From: Helicobacter sp. MIT 11-5569
Lineage (GTDB): Bacteria > Campylobacterota > Campylobacteria > Campylobacterales > Helicobacteraceae
Length of the DNA stretch: 64,000 bases
Assembly: GCF_000765695.2 (NCBI RefSeq)
Contig: NZ_JRPB02000008.1
Coordinates: 20,872-84,871, forward strand
Direction: 5' to 3'
The notes beneath the pieces are model-generated. The model was not told the DNA's origin. It saw only the letters and a list, made by a program, of their open reading frames with translations, and ran no database searches. The translations under genes were made by a program, and so were the position numbers. Shown piece by piece: positions 43,514-53,579 of the stretch (the first letter of the stretch is position 1; the number at the start of each line of letters is the position of its first letter).

Positions 43514-44347
43514 ATGATAAGAAAATGTTTATTTCCAGCAGCAGGATATGGGACACGCTTCTTACCAGCAACAAAAGCAATGCCAAAGGAAATGTTGCCT
43601 ATTGTTAATAAACCATTGATTCAATATGGTGTGGAAGAGGCAATAGAAGCTGGAATCTTTAATATGGCAATTGTTACTGGGCGTGGTAAGAGGGCATTAG
43701 AAGACCATTTTGATATTAGTTATGAGTTAGAGAACCAAATTAAAGGCACAAGCAAAGAGAGTTATTTAAAAAATATTCGCCATATTTTAGAAGTTTGTAG
43801 CTTTTCTTATACGCGACAAATGGAGATGAAAGGCTTAGGACATGCAATTTTGTGTGGAGAAACACTAATTGGAAATGAGCCCTTTGCAGTGGTTTTGAGT
43901 GATGATTTATGTGAAAACGCAGAACTTGGTGTGTTAAGCCAAATGTGTAAAATTTATGAAAAATACCGTTGCTCTATTGTAGCGGTTGAAGAAGTGGATA
44001 TGGAGGATGTTAGTAAATATGGTGTGATTGCGGGTAGGATTATAGATGAAAATGTTTTTGTGGTGGATAATATGATAGAAAAGCCTTCCAAAGACAAAGC
44101 ACCTAGCAACTTAGCAATTATTGGACGCTATATTTTAACACCGGATATTTTTGAGATTTTACGCCATACGCCACCGGGAAAAAATGGAGAGATTCAAATC
44201 ACAGATGCACTTTTAGAGCAATGCAAAAAGGGAATGGTGCTAGCATATAAATTTAAAGGTGCGCGCTATGATTGTGGGAGTGTAGATGGATTTGTTAAGG
44301 CTACTAATATCTTTTATGAAAAATTTTTAAAAGGTGAAATGTTTTAA
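43514..44347 (+). CDS. galU: UTP-glucose-1-phosphate uridylyltransferase
   Basis: 277 residues. It makes UDP-glucose for surface glycans. The N-terminal LFPAAGYGTRFLPATKAMPKE is the nucleotide-binding signature (pattern GxGTRxLPxTK). VVLSDDL holds the metal-binding Asp pair, and GRYILTPDIFEIL and GEIQITDAL follow. AAGGGAGAAATA precedes the ATG. The order galU, small membrane gene, murA is the same as in H. pylori as I recall. Confidence 0.95.
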   Translation: MIRKCLFPAAGYGTRFLPATKAMPKEMLPIVNKPLIQYGVEEAIEAGIFNMAIVTGRGKRALEDHFDISYELENQIKGTSKESYLKNIRHILEVCSFSYTRQMEMKGLGHAILCGETLIGNEPFAVVLSDDLCENAELGVLSQMCKIYEKYRCSIVAVEEVDMEDVSKYGVIAGRIIDENVFVVDNMIEKPSKDKAPSNLAIIGRYILTPDIFEILRHTPPGKNGEIQITDALLEQCKKGMVLAYKFKGARYDCGSVDGFVKATNIFYEKFLKGEMF

Positions 44348-44796
44348 TGTATAATCTAACTTTTCACCTTTTTGTTTTTTTTCTAGTCAGCCTTTTAATA
44401 CTCCCATTTTTTTTGCTAACAATGGTGTTTATTGTTTATGAGCGCATACAAGCATATTTGGACGATTTAAAAGGACATGAACGAAAGTTAAGAAATATTG
44501 ATTATTTAATTTCTGTTTTTGAAAATGAAGAATCTAGTATAGAACAATTAGAAGAAGCATTAAAAGCTTTTGAAGAGTATTTTTTGCATTTTGGTAATGC
44601 AGCAAAAGATAGCAAAGAATATCAAGGCTGCATTGATTTTGTTTCTGCGTTTTCTAAATGTCCAAAAATGGATATTGACCGTGTTGTGCGTAGTCGTGAA
44701 TCCTTTGTAGAGGCAAATCCAAATTATAAAAAAGAAATTGAAACAGTAATTGGTTCTGCATTAAAGAATCGTGAAGAACGTAAAGGCAAAAAATAA
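44347..44796 (+). CDS. Small membrane-anchored protein, unknown function
   Basis: 149 residues. One membrane segment (about 7-30) is followed by a helical acidic domain. Residues about 55-145 contain two Cys (98 and 109 region) and end in a Lys/Arg-rich tail. It starts in the galU stop codon and is followed by murA after 15 bases. This gene is present between galU and murA in H. pylori too (HP0647, from memory). No function is known. Confidence 0.75.
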   Translation: MYNLTFHLFVFFLVSLLILPFFLLTMVFIVYERIQAYLDDLKGHERKLRNIDYLISVFENEESSIEQLEEALKAFEEYFLHFGNAAKDSKEYQGCIDFVSAFSKCPKMDIDRVVRSRESFVEANPNYKKEIETVIGSALKNREERKGKK

Positions 44797-44811
44797 TACA
44801 AAGGAGAAAAA

Positions 44812-46080
44812 GTGGATTACCTAACATTGCAAGGTGGTGTGCGTTTAAATGGGGCAATTAATATTACAGGAGCAAAAAATTCTGCATTACCGCTTATTGC
44901 TTTAACTTTGCTTTCAAAAAACTCTGTAAGCTTGCAAAATCTTCCTGATGTTGTGGATATTGAAACTTTTTTTGAGCTTCTAAGAATGTTAGGTTGCAGC
45001 GTAGAAAGATTTGATAAACATATTGTAAATGTTGATGTTGCAGCGCAAAACAGCACAAAAGCGACTTATGATATTGTGCGTAAAATGCGCGCTTCAATTT
45101 TGGTTTTAGGTCCTCTTCTTGGTAGGTTTGGACATTGTGCTGTGAGCTTGCCCGGAGGTTGTTCTATTGGTGCGCGCCCTGTGGATTTGCATATTAAAGC
45201 TTTAGAAAAAATGGGAGCAGAGATTCGTATTGAAGAGGGTTATATTGTTGCAAATGCAAAAGAAGGGTTAAAAGGTGCAATCATTAATTTTGATAAAATT
45301 ACCGTTACTGGCACAGAAAATATTTTAATGGCTGCTGCAATGGCAAAAGGGAAAACAATAATTATGAATGCTGCAAAAGAGCCTGAAGTAGTGCAGTTAT
45401 GTGAAGTTTTGCGTAATAGCGGTGTGGAGATTAGCGGAATTGGAAGTGATACCATAGAAATTTATGGCACAAATAAAGAAGGTTTAATGCTTCCAAATAC
45501 GATTAGCGTGATTCCAGACCGTATTGAAGCGGGAACTTATTTGTGTGCAGGGGCGATTACAAATTCTCAAATTACTTTACATGGCATAGAAGCTAGTCAT
45601 CTAGGAGCAGTTATTGCAAAGTTTGAAGAAATTGGCTTTAAGCTAACTTATAATCAAGATTCCATTACGATTTATCCAGCTACTAAACGCAATGCCTTTG
45701 CGCTATCAACTACGGAATATCCCGGATTTCCAACGGATATGCAAGCGCAGTTTATGGCACTTGCAACGCAATGTGAAGGAAGTAGCATTATTGAAGAGCG
45801 TTTATTTGAAAATCGTTTTATGCATGTCAATGAATTACAAAGAATGGGAGCAAATATTAGTTTGCGCGGAAACACAGCAACAATTAATGGAGTAAGCCCT
45901 CTTATTGGTGCTGATGTAATGGCGACAGATTTGCGTGCTTCTAGCGCACTTGTGCTTGCTGCATTAGTTGCAAAAGGAGAGACTAGAATTCATCGTATTT
46001 ATCATTTAGACCGCGGTTATGAAGATTTAGAAGCAAAGCTTACAAAGTTATGTGCATCTATTACGCGCGCAAAAGAGTAG
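44812..46080 (+). CDS. murA: UDP-N-acetylglucosamine 1-carboxyvinyltransferase
   Basis: 422 residues. It transfers enolpyruvate from PEP to UDP-GlcNAc, the first committed step of peptidoglycan synthesis. KNSALPL (about 22-28) includes the conserved Lys. The active-site loop reads [15 protein letters not shown], with Cys at about 117, so the enzyme should be of the fosfomycin-sensitive type. [13 protein letters not shown] lies near the C terminus. The start is GTG at 44812 with a strong AAAGGAG. rsmH follows after seven bases. Confidence 0.97.
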   Translation: MDYLTLQGGVRLNGAINITGAKNSALPLIALTLLSKNSVSLQNLPDVVDIETFFELLRMLGCSVERFDKHIVNVDVAAQNSTKATYDIVRKMRASILVLGPLLGRFGHCAVSLPGGCSIGARPVDLHIKALEKMGAEIRIEEGYIVANAKEGLKGAIINFDKITVTGTENILMAAAMAKGKTIIMNAAKEPEVVQLCEVLRNSGVEISGIGSDTIEIYGTNKEGLMLPNTISVIPDRIEAGTYLCAGAITNSQITLHGIEASHLGAVIAKFEEIGFKLTYNQDSITIYPATKRNAFALSTTEYPGFPTDMQAQFMALATQCEGSSIIEERLFENRFMHVNELQRMGANISLRGNTATINGVSPLIGADVMATDLRASSALVLAALVAKGETRIHRIYHLDRGYEDLEAKLTKLCASITRAKE

Positions 46081-46087
46081 GGGGATT

Positions 46088-47029
46088 ATGGAGATTCCAC
46101 ATATTTCTGTTTTATTAGAACAAGTCTTAGAATCTTTTGATACACAAGAAGTGCAAAAAGGGGGAGTTTTGCTAGATTGCACATTAGGATTTGGGGGACA
46201 TAGTTGCGCACTTTTAGAAGCTTATCCAAACTTAGAGATTATCGGTATTGACCAAGATAAAGACGCATTAGCCTTTAGCATGCAACGTTTAAAGAAATTT
46301 GGTAATAGAATATGTTTTAGAGATGGGCGTTATAGTGCTATAGTCAAAGAGTTGTTAAGCGATAAAAACTTAAAACAAAGGATTGTTGGAATCTTAGCGG
46401 ATATTGGTGTTTCATCAATGCAATTTGATAATAAAGAACGTGGATTTTGTTTTGATTCTCCTAATCTTGATATGCGAATGGACCAAATGCGTCAAGAAAG
46501 CGCAAAAGAGATTGTCAATCATTACAAACTAAATGATTTGGAGCGTATTTTTAGGGATTTTGGAGAGATTAGAGAATATAAAAAACTTGCGCGTTTAATT
46601 GTAGAGCAACGTAAAATTGAGAAATTTGATAGTGCAAAAAGTTTGAGCGAATTGATTGCTAGGCATTTTAAACATCCTAAAATCCACCCAGCAACGCAAG
46701 CTTTTCAAGCATTAAGAATCGCTGTAAATGATGAATTAGGAGAATTAGAGCGTTTATTGCAATGTTTGAGTGAAAATCCTTTAAATAAAGGAGCAAGAGT
46801 GAGTATTATTAGTTTTCATTCTTTAGAAGACAGACTTGTTAAGCAGTATTTTAAAGAATGGGAAAAGGATTGCATTTGCGATTCTTCTGTGATACGCTGT
46901 GTTTGTGGCAAGAAGCATAGAAAAGGCAAAAATCTCTATAAAAAGCCTTTATGTGCAGATGAAAAAGAGCTAAAAGAGAATCCGCGCTCACGTAGTGCAA
47001 AGTTGCGTAGCTTTGAGTTTAGGGGATAA
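46088..47029 (+). CDS. rsmH: 16S rRNA m4C1402 methyltransferase RsmH (MraW)
   Basis: 313 residues from ATG 46088; a longer frame to 46052 overlaps murA. The protein methylates N4 of C1402 in 16S rRNA using SAM. HISVLLEQVLE, DCTLGFGGHS (SAM binding), GIDQDKDAL, and the characteristic ISFHSLEDRLVKQYF near residue 245 identify it. A cysteine-containing segment (CICDSSVIRCVCGKKHR) precedes the conserved NPRSRSAKLR. The ftsL-like gene follows after two bases. Confidence 0.96.
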   Translation: MEIPHISVLLEQVLESFDTQEVQKGGVLLDCTLGFGGHSCALLEAYPNLEIIGIDQDKDALAFSMQRLKKFGNRICFRDGRYSAIVKELLSDKNLKQRIVGILADIGVSSMQFDNKERGFCFDSPNLDMRMDQMRQESAKEIVNHYKLNDLERIFRDFGEIREYKKLARLIVEQRKIEKFDSAKSLSELIARHFKHPKIHPATQAFQALRIAVNDELGELERLLQCLSENPLNKGARVSIISFHSLEDRLVKQYFKEWEKDCICDSSVIRCVCGKKHRKGKNLYKKPLCADEKELKENPRSRSAKLRSFEFRG

Positions 47030-47031
47030 TT

Positions 47032-47634
47032 GTGGAATCTTATGAAAATTTGCGTTTAATAAAAAAAGATAAGATTCCAAAGCGTAGCTTATTTGAACGC
47101 TTGTTTAAAAAAGACAATAAGTTTTTAGAAGAGAATTTAGATTTTTTGGAAGAACGTTATCAAGAGCAAAAAGATTTTACGCAGCAAAACCCCAAAGAAA
47201 ATATCCCTAGTGATTTTAGATTTGAGGACCCATGGCAAGAAAATTTAAGAATAGAAGAAAATTTACAAAAACCTTTAATGGAATCCAAAGAAGATAGAGT
47301 ATCTTTTGATAGTGTGATTTTAGAAAAAGAGAATCTAAAAGAGAGTGTCAATACAAGTTTAGGTGTCGATGAAAAGGAAGCAGTGTTTAGTGGAGTGGAT
47401 TTTAATACTAGAGAGATTCCTTTTAAAATGGTGCTTTTAGTTTTTGCATGTATGTTTTTGGCTTTATTTTTATTTGTCCCAAAGATTTATATGCGCAACA
47501 ATATTTATTATGCAAGCCGCAATATTATCCAATTGCAAGCACAACTTGATTCTTTAAATGAAGAAAATAAGCATATTAAAAAGCAGTTAGAAGATATTAA
47601 ATTTAAAAATTTAACGCATGAATTAGATTTTTAA
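47032..47634 (+). CDS. FtsL-like division protein with long cytoplasmic N-tail
   Basis: 200 residues from GTG 47032. A polar, acidic N-terminal region of about 130 residues is followed by one membrane segment (about 131-150) and a short periplasmic leucine-zipper coiled coil (about 160-193, AQLDSLNEENKHIKKQLE). Position right after rsmH and this membrane/zipper layout are those of ftsL, but the FtsL N-tail is normally about 35 residues. The sequence itself is not diagnostic. FtsL would join FtsB and FtsQ to activate FtsWI. Confidence 0.6.
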   Translation: MESYENLRLIKKDKIPKRSLFERLFKKDNKFLEENLDFLEERYQEQKDFTQQNPKENIPSDFRFEDPWQENLRIEENLQKPLMESKEDRVSFDSVILEKENLKESVNTSLGVDEKEAVFSGVDFNTREIPFKMVLLVFACMFLALFLFVPKIYMRNNIYYASRNIIQLQAQLDSLNEENKHIKKQLEDIKFKNLTHELDF

Positions 47635-47715
47635 AGAAGAAAACTATTGTAATAGATTTTAAAAATACAGAGCTTACTATCCATTATAAATCTTGTGTGT
47701 TAAATGTCTTTTGAT

Positions 47716-47721
47716 TATAAT
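47716..47721 (+). promoter_or_regulatory. Putative -10 element of mnmG
   Basis: TATAAT, with TTGAT before it, lies 31 bases before the mnmG ATG in a 118-base gap. TTAAGGGTAAAG serves as the ribosome-binding site. Confidence 0.55.
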
Positions 47722-47752
47722 TCTATAAAATTTGTAATCCTTAAGGGTAAAG

Positions 47753-49648
47753 ATGGAATATGATGTGATTGTGATAGGCGGGGGACATGCGGGGATTGAA
47801 GCTTCCGTTGTAGCGGCTAAAATGAGCTGTAAAACCTTGCTTTTAACAATGCTTGTCGAACAAATTGGGGCAGCAAGTTGCAACCCTGCTGTTGGCGGAC
47901 TTGGCAAAGGACATTTGGTGAAAGAAATTGATGCGCTTGGCGGAGTTATGGGCTATATTACTGATAAAAGTGGAATCCAATTTCGCACGCTTAATGCTTC
48001 AAAAGGTCCAGCAGTGCGTGGAACAAGAGCACAAATTGATATGGACCGCTATAAAATCATTGCGCGGAATCTTTGCTACCATACAAAAAACTTAGAAGTT
48101 TCACAACAAATTGTGGAATCTTTAGTGCTGCAAGAAGATTCTGTTGTGGGTGTGAAAACAACGATTGGTAAAGTGTATCATGCTAAAAAAGTTGTGCTAA
48201 CAACAGGAACTTTTCTGCGTGGAAAAATTCATATCGGGGAAAACACTTCTAATAATGGGCGTGCTGGCGAACCTCCCGCAATGGAGCTAGGAGAAAACCT
48301 GCGCACTCTAGGGCTTGATGTGGGAAGATTAAAAACAGGAACTTGCGCAAGGATTAAAGCAAGTAGCATTAATTTTGAGATTTTAGAAAAACATTATGGA
48401 GATATGCCCGCACCCTTTTTTAGCAAAAAAACCCAAAAAGAACTTGGAGAAAATACATTCAACCCGATTCAACTTCCTTGTTATGTAACTTACACAAATG
48501 CCAAAACACATGCTATTATTCGTGAAAATTTTCACCGCGCACCTTTATTTACAGGACAAATTGAAGGTATAGGACCGCGTTATTGTCCAAGCATTGAAGA
48601 TAAAGTTAATCGTTTTGCAGACAAAGAACGTCATCAGCTTTTTTTAGAGCCACAAACATTAGAAGCAAATGAATATTATATTAATGGACTAACAAGCTCG
48701 CTTCCCTTTGATGTGCAAGAAGCAATGATTCATACGATTGAAGGTTTAGAAAATGCAGAAATTGTGCGCTATGGCTATGCGATTGAATACGATTATATCA
48801 ATCCCACAGAACTTAGGCACACCCTAGAGACAAAAAAACTAAAAAATCTTTATTGTGCAGGACAAATTAATGGCACAACAGGCTATGAGGAAGCAGGGGC
48901 GCAAGGAATCTTTGCAGGCATTAATGCAGCTTTAAGCGCACAAGGCAAAGAAGAGATTACGCTCAAACGCAATGAAGCTTATATTGGTGTAATGATAGAT
49001 GATTTGGTTACCAAAGGCACAAAAGAGCCTTATAGAATGTTTAGCTCGCGTGCGGAATATCGCCTGCTTTTGCGTGAGGGAAATGCGATTTTTAGGCTTG
49101 GAGAACTTGCTTATCATTTAGGACTTATGGAAGAAGAAGAGTTTAAAGAATTGCAAAAGGATAAGCAAGCGATTAAAGAGGGTTTGGAGTGGCTACAAAA
49201 TACTATTGTTACACCAACTTCTGCTTTGCTTAAATTTTTAAATTCTATTTGTGAGGAGAAAATTAGCGATAAGACAAATTGGGGAACAATTGTTGGACGC
49301 CGTAGTTTTGATTTGCATAAATTGCTTAAAATTCAAGAAGTGGAAAATTGCCCTTTTTCTAGCTATTCTGAACGCGCATTGGAAGAGATTTTGGTTGAAG
49401 CAAAATATTTTAACTATATCCAAAAACAGCAAAGTATGGTTGATAATATGGATAAAATGTTAAGCATTAAGATTCCACAAGATTTTGTGTTTGATGGGAT
49501 TCCGGGATTAAGCTTAGAAGTAGTTGAAAAACTCAAAAAATTTAACCCTAAAAGTCTTTTTGAAGCAAGCGAAATTAGTGGTATAACGCCTGCTAGCTTG
49601 GAAGTTTTGCAGCTTTATATCCATTTGCGCAACAAAAATAATCCCTAA
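47753..49648 (+). CDS. mnmG: tRNA uridine-5-carboxymethylaminomethyl(34) synthesis enzyme MnmG
   Basis: 631 residues. With MnmE it modifies the wobble uridine of several tRNAs. The FAD-binding GGGHAGIEA (about 9-17) is followed by [21 protein letters not shown], and by [16 protein letters not shown] (about 373-388), all hallmarks of GidA/MnmG. The C-terminal helical domain binds tRNA and MnmE. The gene has its own promoter region and is followed by the acquired-looking acetyltransferase. Confidence 0.96.
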   Translation: MEYDVIVIGGGHAGIEASVVAAKMSCKTLLLTMLVEQIGAASCNPAVGGLGKGHLVKEIDALGGVMGYITDKSGIQFRTLNASKGPAVRGTRAQIDMDRYKIIARNLCYHTKNLEVSQQIVESLVLQEDSVVGVKTTIGKVYHAKKVVLTTGTFLRGKIHIGENTSNNGRAGEPPAMELGENLRTLGLDVGRLKTGTCARIKASSINFEILEKHYGDMPAPFFSKKTQKELGENTFNPIQLPCYVTYTNAKTHAIIRENFHRAPLFTGQIEGIGPRYCPSIEDKVNRFADKERHQLFLEPQTLEANEYYINGLTSSLPFDVQEAMIHTIEGLENAEIVRYGYAIEYDYINPTELRHTLETKKLKNLYCAGQINGTTGYEEAGAQGIFAGINAALSAQGKEEITLKRNEAYIGVMIDDLVTKGTKEPYRMFSSRAEYRLLLREGNAIFRLGELAYHLGLMEEEEFKELQKDKQAIKEGLEWLQNTIVTPTSALLKFLNSICEEKISDKTNWGTIVGRRSFDLHKLLKIQEVENCPFSSYSERALEEILVEAKYFNYIQKQQSMVDNMDKMLSIKIPQDFVFDGIPGLSLEVVEKLKKFNPKSLFEASEISGITPASLEVLQLYIHLRNKNNP

Positions 49649-49669
49649 ATTTAAAGAAAGGTTTTGCGT

Positions 49670-50308
49670 ATGCAATATGGACCAAATCCAGATGTTATTT
49701 ATCCCAATGAGGCAATTAAAAGTATATGCTTTATTAAAAATGTCATTACGCGTCCTAATATTTTAGTTGGCGAATATTCTTACTATCATGATACAAATGG
49801 TGCAGAAAAATTTGAAGAGCATGTAACGCATCATTATGAATTTATTGGTGATAAACTCATTATAGGAAGATTCTGTGCCATTGCAAAAGGCGTTGAATTT
49901 GTAATGAATGGCGCAAATCATAGAATGAATAGCATAACAACATATCCATTTAATATTATGGGAGGTGGCTGGGAAAAATGCACGCCTACTTTAGATGATT
50001 TGCCATACAAAGGTGATACGATTGTTGGTAATGATGTTTGGATTGGTCAAAATGTTACAATTATGCCCGGTGTTCATATTGGCAATGGAGCTATTATTGG
50101 AGCAAATTCAGTTGTAACAAAAGATATTCCTGCGTATCATATTGCAGGTGGAAATCCTTGCAAAATTATCAAAAAGCGATTTGATGATGCACTTATTGCC
50201 TATTTGCAAGAGCTAAAATGGTGGGATTGGTCGCCTAAAAAAATCTTTGAGAATCTTGAAGTCTTATGCAGCGGTGATTTAGAGAGAATCCGAAATATTC
50301 CTGAATAA
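49670..50308 (+). CDS. Vat-family (xenobiotic) O-acetyltransferase
   Basis: 212 residues from ATG 49670 (AAAGG upstream). It is a left-handed beta-helix acetyltransferase. GPNPDVIYP, VGEYSYYHDTNG, IGRFCAIAKGVEFVMNGANHRM, YPFNIMGGGWEK, KGDTIVGNDVWIGQNVTIMPG and AGGNPCKIIKKRF follow the streptogramin A acetyltransferases (VatA/D) and CatB-type enzymes throughout. The catalytic His is in GANHRM. The family transfers acetyl from acetyl-CoA to antibiotics; substrate here is unproven. Position between two housekeeping genes and a broken GNAT gene next to it suggest transfer. Confidence 0.88.
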   Translation: MQYGPNPDVIYPNEAIKSICFIKNVITRPNILVGEYSYYHDTNGAEKFEEHVTHHYEFIGDKLIIGRFCAIAKGVEFVMNGANHRMNSITTYPFNIMGGGWEKCTPTLDDLPYKGDTIVGNDVWIGQNVTIMPGVHIGNGAIIGANSVVTKDIPAYHIAGGNPCKIIKKRFDDALIAYLQELKWWDWSPKKIFENLEVLCSGDLERIRNIPE

Positions 50309-50331
50309 ATTTGGATTTATAAGAAATCAAG

Positions 50332-50543
50332 ATGCATGAATATCAAATCATTACATTAAGGGAAAGAGCAGAATTAAAGAATAAAGCAGCAGAATGGTTT
50401 TGCAGTAAATGGGGCATTCCAAAAGAATCTTATTTGGAATGCTTGTTAGCGACCATATAGGATTTTATGAAAGATATGGTTGGGAGTTTTTGTGTATTGT
50501 AAATGGAGAATCTGATATGATAAGAATGTATATTCACAAATAA
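50332..50543 (+). pseudogene. GNAT N-acetyltransferase, internally deleted remnant
   Basis: An N-terminal piece starts at ATG 50332 (MHEYQIITLRERAELKNKAA, then EWFCSKWGIP) and stops at TAG 50458-50460 after 42 residues. In another frame, from about 50441 to TAA 50541-50543, a C-terminal piece reads LVSDHIGFYERYGWEFLC...MIRMYIHK. Both pieces belong to the same GNAT family, normally about 150 residues, and the middle with the acetyl-CoA-binding motif A is missing. A deletion of roughly 80-90 codons with a frame change explains it. The product would be inactive. Confidence 0.8.
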
Positions 50544-50598
50544 TTTTATATTCCTAGCATTAGGAAGAAATATATCAGATTTTCACGATGATAAAATC

Positions 50599-50618
50599 AA
50601 TAAAAAATAATTTTTATT
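50599..50618. terminator. AT-only hairpin before ctpA
   Basis: AATAAAAA and TTTTTATT form a perfect 8-bp inverted repeat with a 4-base loop and run into TT. It contains no GC pair, so it may be a weak terminator for the acetyltransferase region or chance in AT-rich DNA. Together with the pseudogene and the ctpA promoter, it is what the 366-base stretch 50309-50674 contains. Confidence 0.25.
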
Positions 50619-50633
50619 TTAGTGAGATTGCGT

Positions 50634-50639
50634 TAAAAT
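50634..50639 (+). promoter_or_regulatory. Putative -10 element of ctpA
   Basis: TAAAAT preceded by TTGCGT lies 35 bases upstream of the ctpA ATG. Confidence 0.45.
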
Positions 50640-50674
50640 CACAAAGTTTTAAAAACTAAATTTAGGTTGTAAAA

Positions 50675-51946
50675 ATGAATAAACTAGGCTTAAATAAAGT
50701 ATTTTTGCTTGTCGGTGTGGCTTTGCTAGGATTGCAAAGTTTTGTTTTCGCAGAAGAGGAATCGCGTCTTGATGCGTATAATAAGTTGCGTAAAGTTATT
50801 GGCACGGTGGAGAAATATTATGTCGATGAGCTAACGCTTAATGAAATTGTAGATAAGGCAATTGATGGGCTTCTTTCAAACCTTGATGCGCATTCTGCTT
50901 ATTTAGATGAGAAAAAATTTGAGGATTTAAAGATTCAAACAGATGGGCAATTTGGAGGCATTGGAATTACAATTTCTCTAAAAGACAATGCGCTAACCAT
51001 TGTTGCTCCTATTGAAGGGACTCCGGGCGATAAAGCAGGGCTAAAGAGTGGGGATATTATCCTAAAAATTAATGATGAAAGCACGCTTAATATGAGTATT
51101 GATGAAGCGGTTAATAGAATGCGCGGAAAACCAAATACAAAGGTGCAACTAACAATCGTGCGCAAAAATGAACAAAAGCCTTTAGTGTTTGATATTGTGC
51201 GTGATAATATTAAAGTAGAATCTGTTTATTCAAAAAGTATTGCAGAGACAGATTATGTGTATTTGCGTGTTACTTCTTTTGATAAAAACATAACACAACG
51301 CGTTAATGAAGAGCTCAAAAAATACAAAAAAATTGATGGAATTGTGTTAGATTTGCGTAATAATCCCGGAGGATTGTTAAATCAAGCAGTGGGCTTAAGT
51401 GATTTATTTATCAAAGATGGAATCATTGTCTCTCAAAAAGGTAGAATCAAAGATGAAAATATTGTGTATCGCGCGACAAATAATACTCCTTATGCTGCGA
51501 TTCCACTTGTTGTGCTAATCAATAATGGAAGCGCAAGCGCAAGCGAGATTGTTGCAGGTGCGATTCAAGACAATAAACGTGGTGTATTAGTGGGCGAAGG
51601 GACATTTGGAAAAGGTAGTGTGCAAGTTATATTGCCAACAGAGAAAAAAGAAGCTTTGCGTTTAACGATTGCGCGATATTATTTGCCAAGTGGGCGCACG
51701 ATTCAAGCAGTAGGTGTAACACCAGATATTGAAGTAGCTCCGGGTGCCGTGCCAGATGAAAATAGTGGGTTTAGTATTAAAGAGGCGGATTTACAAAAAC
51801 ACTTAGAAGGTGAGCTTGCTAAAGTGGATAATAAAAAAGAGAAAACGCCAAGCAATCCAAAAAACACAATTACGCAAAAGCAAGTCCTAGAGGATATTCA
51901 GTTAAAAAGTGCAATTGATGTTTTGAAGGTCTTTAAAGTATTATAA
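50675..51946 (+). CDS. ctpA: C-terminal processing peptidase (S41 family)
   Basis: 423 residues with a signal peptide (about 1-25, ending FVFA), so it is periplasmic. A PDZ domain (about 85-165; [28 protein letters not shown]) precedes the S41 protease domain. The catalytic Ser and Lys lie in [14 protein letters not shown] and [11 protein letters not shown]. The enzyme cuts proteins from their C termini and is linked to envelope and murein hydrolase turnover. A Lys-rich tail ends the protein. Often annotated prc or ctp. Confidence 0.93.
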   Translation: MNKLGLNKVFLLVGVALLGLQSFVFAEEESRLDAYNKLRKVIGTVEKYYVDELTLNEIVDKAIDGLLSNLDAHSAYLDEKKFEDLKIQTDGQFGGIGITISLKDNALTIVAPIEGTPGDKAGLKSGDIILKINDESTLNMSIDEAVNRMRGKPNTKVQLTIVRKNEQKPLVFDIVRDNIKVESVYSKSIAETDYVYLRVTSFDKNITQRVNEELKKYKKIDGIVLDLRNNPGGLLNQAVGLSDLFIKDGIIVSQKGRIKDENIVYRATNNTPYAAIPLVVLINNGSASASEIVAGAIQDNKRGVLVGEGTFGKGSVQVILPTEKKEALRLTIARYYLPSGRTIQAVGVTPDIEVAPGAVPDENSGFSIKEADLQKHLEGELAKVDNKKEKTPSNPKNTITQKQVLEDIQLKSAIDVLKVFKVL

Positions 51947-51956
51947 GGAGCAAGCA

Positions 51957-52673
51957 ATGCAAGCAGTGCAAAAAGAAATGCTTTATGAAGGTAAAGGCAA
52001 AAAGCTTTTTAAAACTGATGATGAAAATCTTATCATCTCACAATTTAAAGATGATTTAACTGCCTTTAATGCAGAGAAAAAGGGAAGCGAACAGGGTAAA
52101 GGGATTCTAAATTGCAAAATTTCAACAGAGATTTTTAAATTATTAGAGAAAAATGGTGTTAAAACGCATTATGTAGAAACCATAGCAGAAGATTTAATGC
52201 TTTGCAAACGCGTTAAAATTATTCCGATTGAAGTAGTTGTGCGCAATGTAGCAACAGGCTCATTAAGCAAGCGTTTAGGAATCAAAGAGGGAGAATCTTT
52301 GCCTTTTACTTTAGTGGAATTTTATTACAAAGATGACGCGCTTGGCGACCCGCTTATTAATGATGAACACGCATTGATTCTTCAGTGTGTTAAATCTGTT
52401 GAAGTATTAGATGAATTACGCAAAATTGGACGTGAAGTTAATGGCGTGCTAAGAAAATTTTTTGATAAAAAGAATCTGATTTTGGTAGATTTTAAATTAG
52501 AATTTGGTGTAGATTCTAGCGGAGAGATTCTACTTGCTGATGAAATTACGCCAGATTCTTGCAGATTTTGGGATAAAAATACAAAAGAAAAATTAGATAA
52601 AGACCGCTTTAGACAAGATTTAGGCAATGTTAAAATGGCGTATGAAGAGATTTTAAAGAGAATCTTAAATTAA
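51957..52673 (+). CDS. purC: Phosphoribosylaminoimidazole-succinocarboxamide synthase
   Basis: 238 residues. It joins aspartate to CAIR in purine synthesis. [12 protein letters not shown] (about 9-20), the NILN-type segment [23 protein letters not shown] and [13 protein letters not shown] are SAICAR synthetase signatures. ATAAGGAGCAAGCA precedes the ATG. It heads a purC-purS-purQ cluster with tiny gaps; purL is not in the window. Confidence 0.96.
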   Translation: MQAVQKEMLYEGKGKKLFKTDDENLIISQFKDDLTAFNAEKKGSEQGKGILNCKISTEIFKLLEKNGVKTHYVETIAEDLMLCKRVKIIPIEVVVRNVATGSLSKRLGIKEGESLPFTLVEFYYKDDALGDPLINDEHALILQCVKSVEVLDELRKIGREVNGVLRKFFDKKNLILVDFKLEFGVDSSGEILLADEITPDSCRFWDKNTKEKLDKDRFRQDLGNVKMAYEEILKRILN

Positions 52674-52682
52674 GGGTTGTCG

Positions 52683-52919
52683 ATGAAAGTAGAAGTGATT
52701 GTAGGTTTAAAAGAAGGGGTTTTAGACCCACAAGGAAAGGCGATTCACCACGCTTTGAAATCATTAGGATTTGAAGGCGTAGAAGATGTGAAAGTGGGAA
52801 AAGTCATCACGCTAGAAATTAACAACAATAATAAAGAAGCAGCAAAAAAAGAAGTAGAATCTATGTGTGAAATGCTCCTTGCAAATTTAGTGATTGAAAA
52901 TTATCAAATAAAGATATAA
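52683..52919 (+). CDS. purS: Phosphoribosylformylglycinamidine synthase subunit PurS
   Basis: 78 residues from ATG 52683, with AAGGG upstream; a TTG two codons earlier is possible. MKVEVIVGLKEGVLDPQGKAI and the ending MLANLVIENYQIKI are typical. PurS bridges PurQ and the small PurL in the three-subunit FGAM synthase. Its presence means this organism uses the split enzyme rather than one long PurL. Confidence 0.95.
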   Translation: MKVEVIVGLKEGVLDPQGKAIHHALKSLGFEGVEDVKVGKVITLEINNNNKEAAKKEVESMCEMLLANLVIENYQIKI

Positions 52920-52922
52920 ATT

Positions 52923-53579
52923 ATGATTGCGATTCTACAATTTTTAGGCACAAATTGTGAATATGATATGGAATATGCCTTTTCGTTGCTTGGTGCTAAA
53001 ACGAAGATTGTATGGCATAAAGAAACAGAGCTTCCAAAAGATACGCGTTTAGTCGTCATACCCGGAGGATTTAGTTATGGAGATTATTTGCGCAGTGGAG
53101 CAATTGCGCGATTTTCTCCTATTATGAAAGCGGTGGTAGAGTTTGCAAACAATGGTGGATATGTGCTTGGAATCTGTAATGGATTCCAAATCTTGCTTGA
53201 AAGTGGTTTGTTGCCCGGCGCGATGAAACGCAATACAAATTTGCATTTTATCTCCAAAGATTCCAACCTTAAAGTTATTCATAATACCAATATCTTTTTA
53301 AGCAAATTCCAGCAAGGCGATATTGTGCGGATTCCTATCGCGCATGCGGATGGGAATTATTATATTGATGATGATGGATTAAAATCCTTGCAAGATAACG
53401 CACAAATTTTACTAGAATATGTAGAAAATCCTAATGGCTCACTAGGAAATATCGCAGGAATCTGCAATAAACAAAAAAATGTCTTTGGGCTTATGCCACA
53501 CCCAGAACGCGCAGTAGAAAAGGTTTTAGGACAAGATATTGGCTTGAAAATGCTAGAAGGATTTTTGAAAGTTTTATGA
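52923..53579 (+). CDS. purQ: Phosphoribosylformylglycinamidine synthase subunit PurQ
   Basis: 218 residues. It is the class I glutamine amidotransferase subunit that supplies ammonia to FGAM synthase. The nucleophile Cys is in VLGICNGFQIL (about residue 83), the oxyanion region in PGGFSYGDYLR, and the catalytic His-Pro-Glu in MPHPERAVEK. It is 3 bases after purS and overlaps the next gene by 4 bases. Confidence 0.96.
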   Translation: MIAILQFLGTNCEYDMEYAFSLLGAKTKIVWHKETELPKDTRLVVIPGGFSYGDYLRSGAIARFSPIMKAVVEFANNGGYVLGICNGFQILLESGLLPGAMKRNTNLHFISKDSNLKVIHNTNIFLSKFQQGDIVRIPIAHADGNYYIDDDGLKSLQDNAQILLEYVENPNGSLGNIAGICNKQKNVFGLMPHPERAVEKVLGQDIGLKMLEGFLKVL

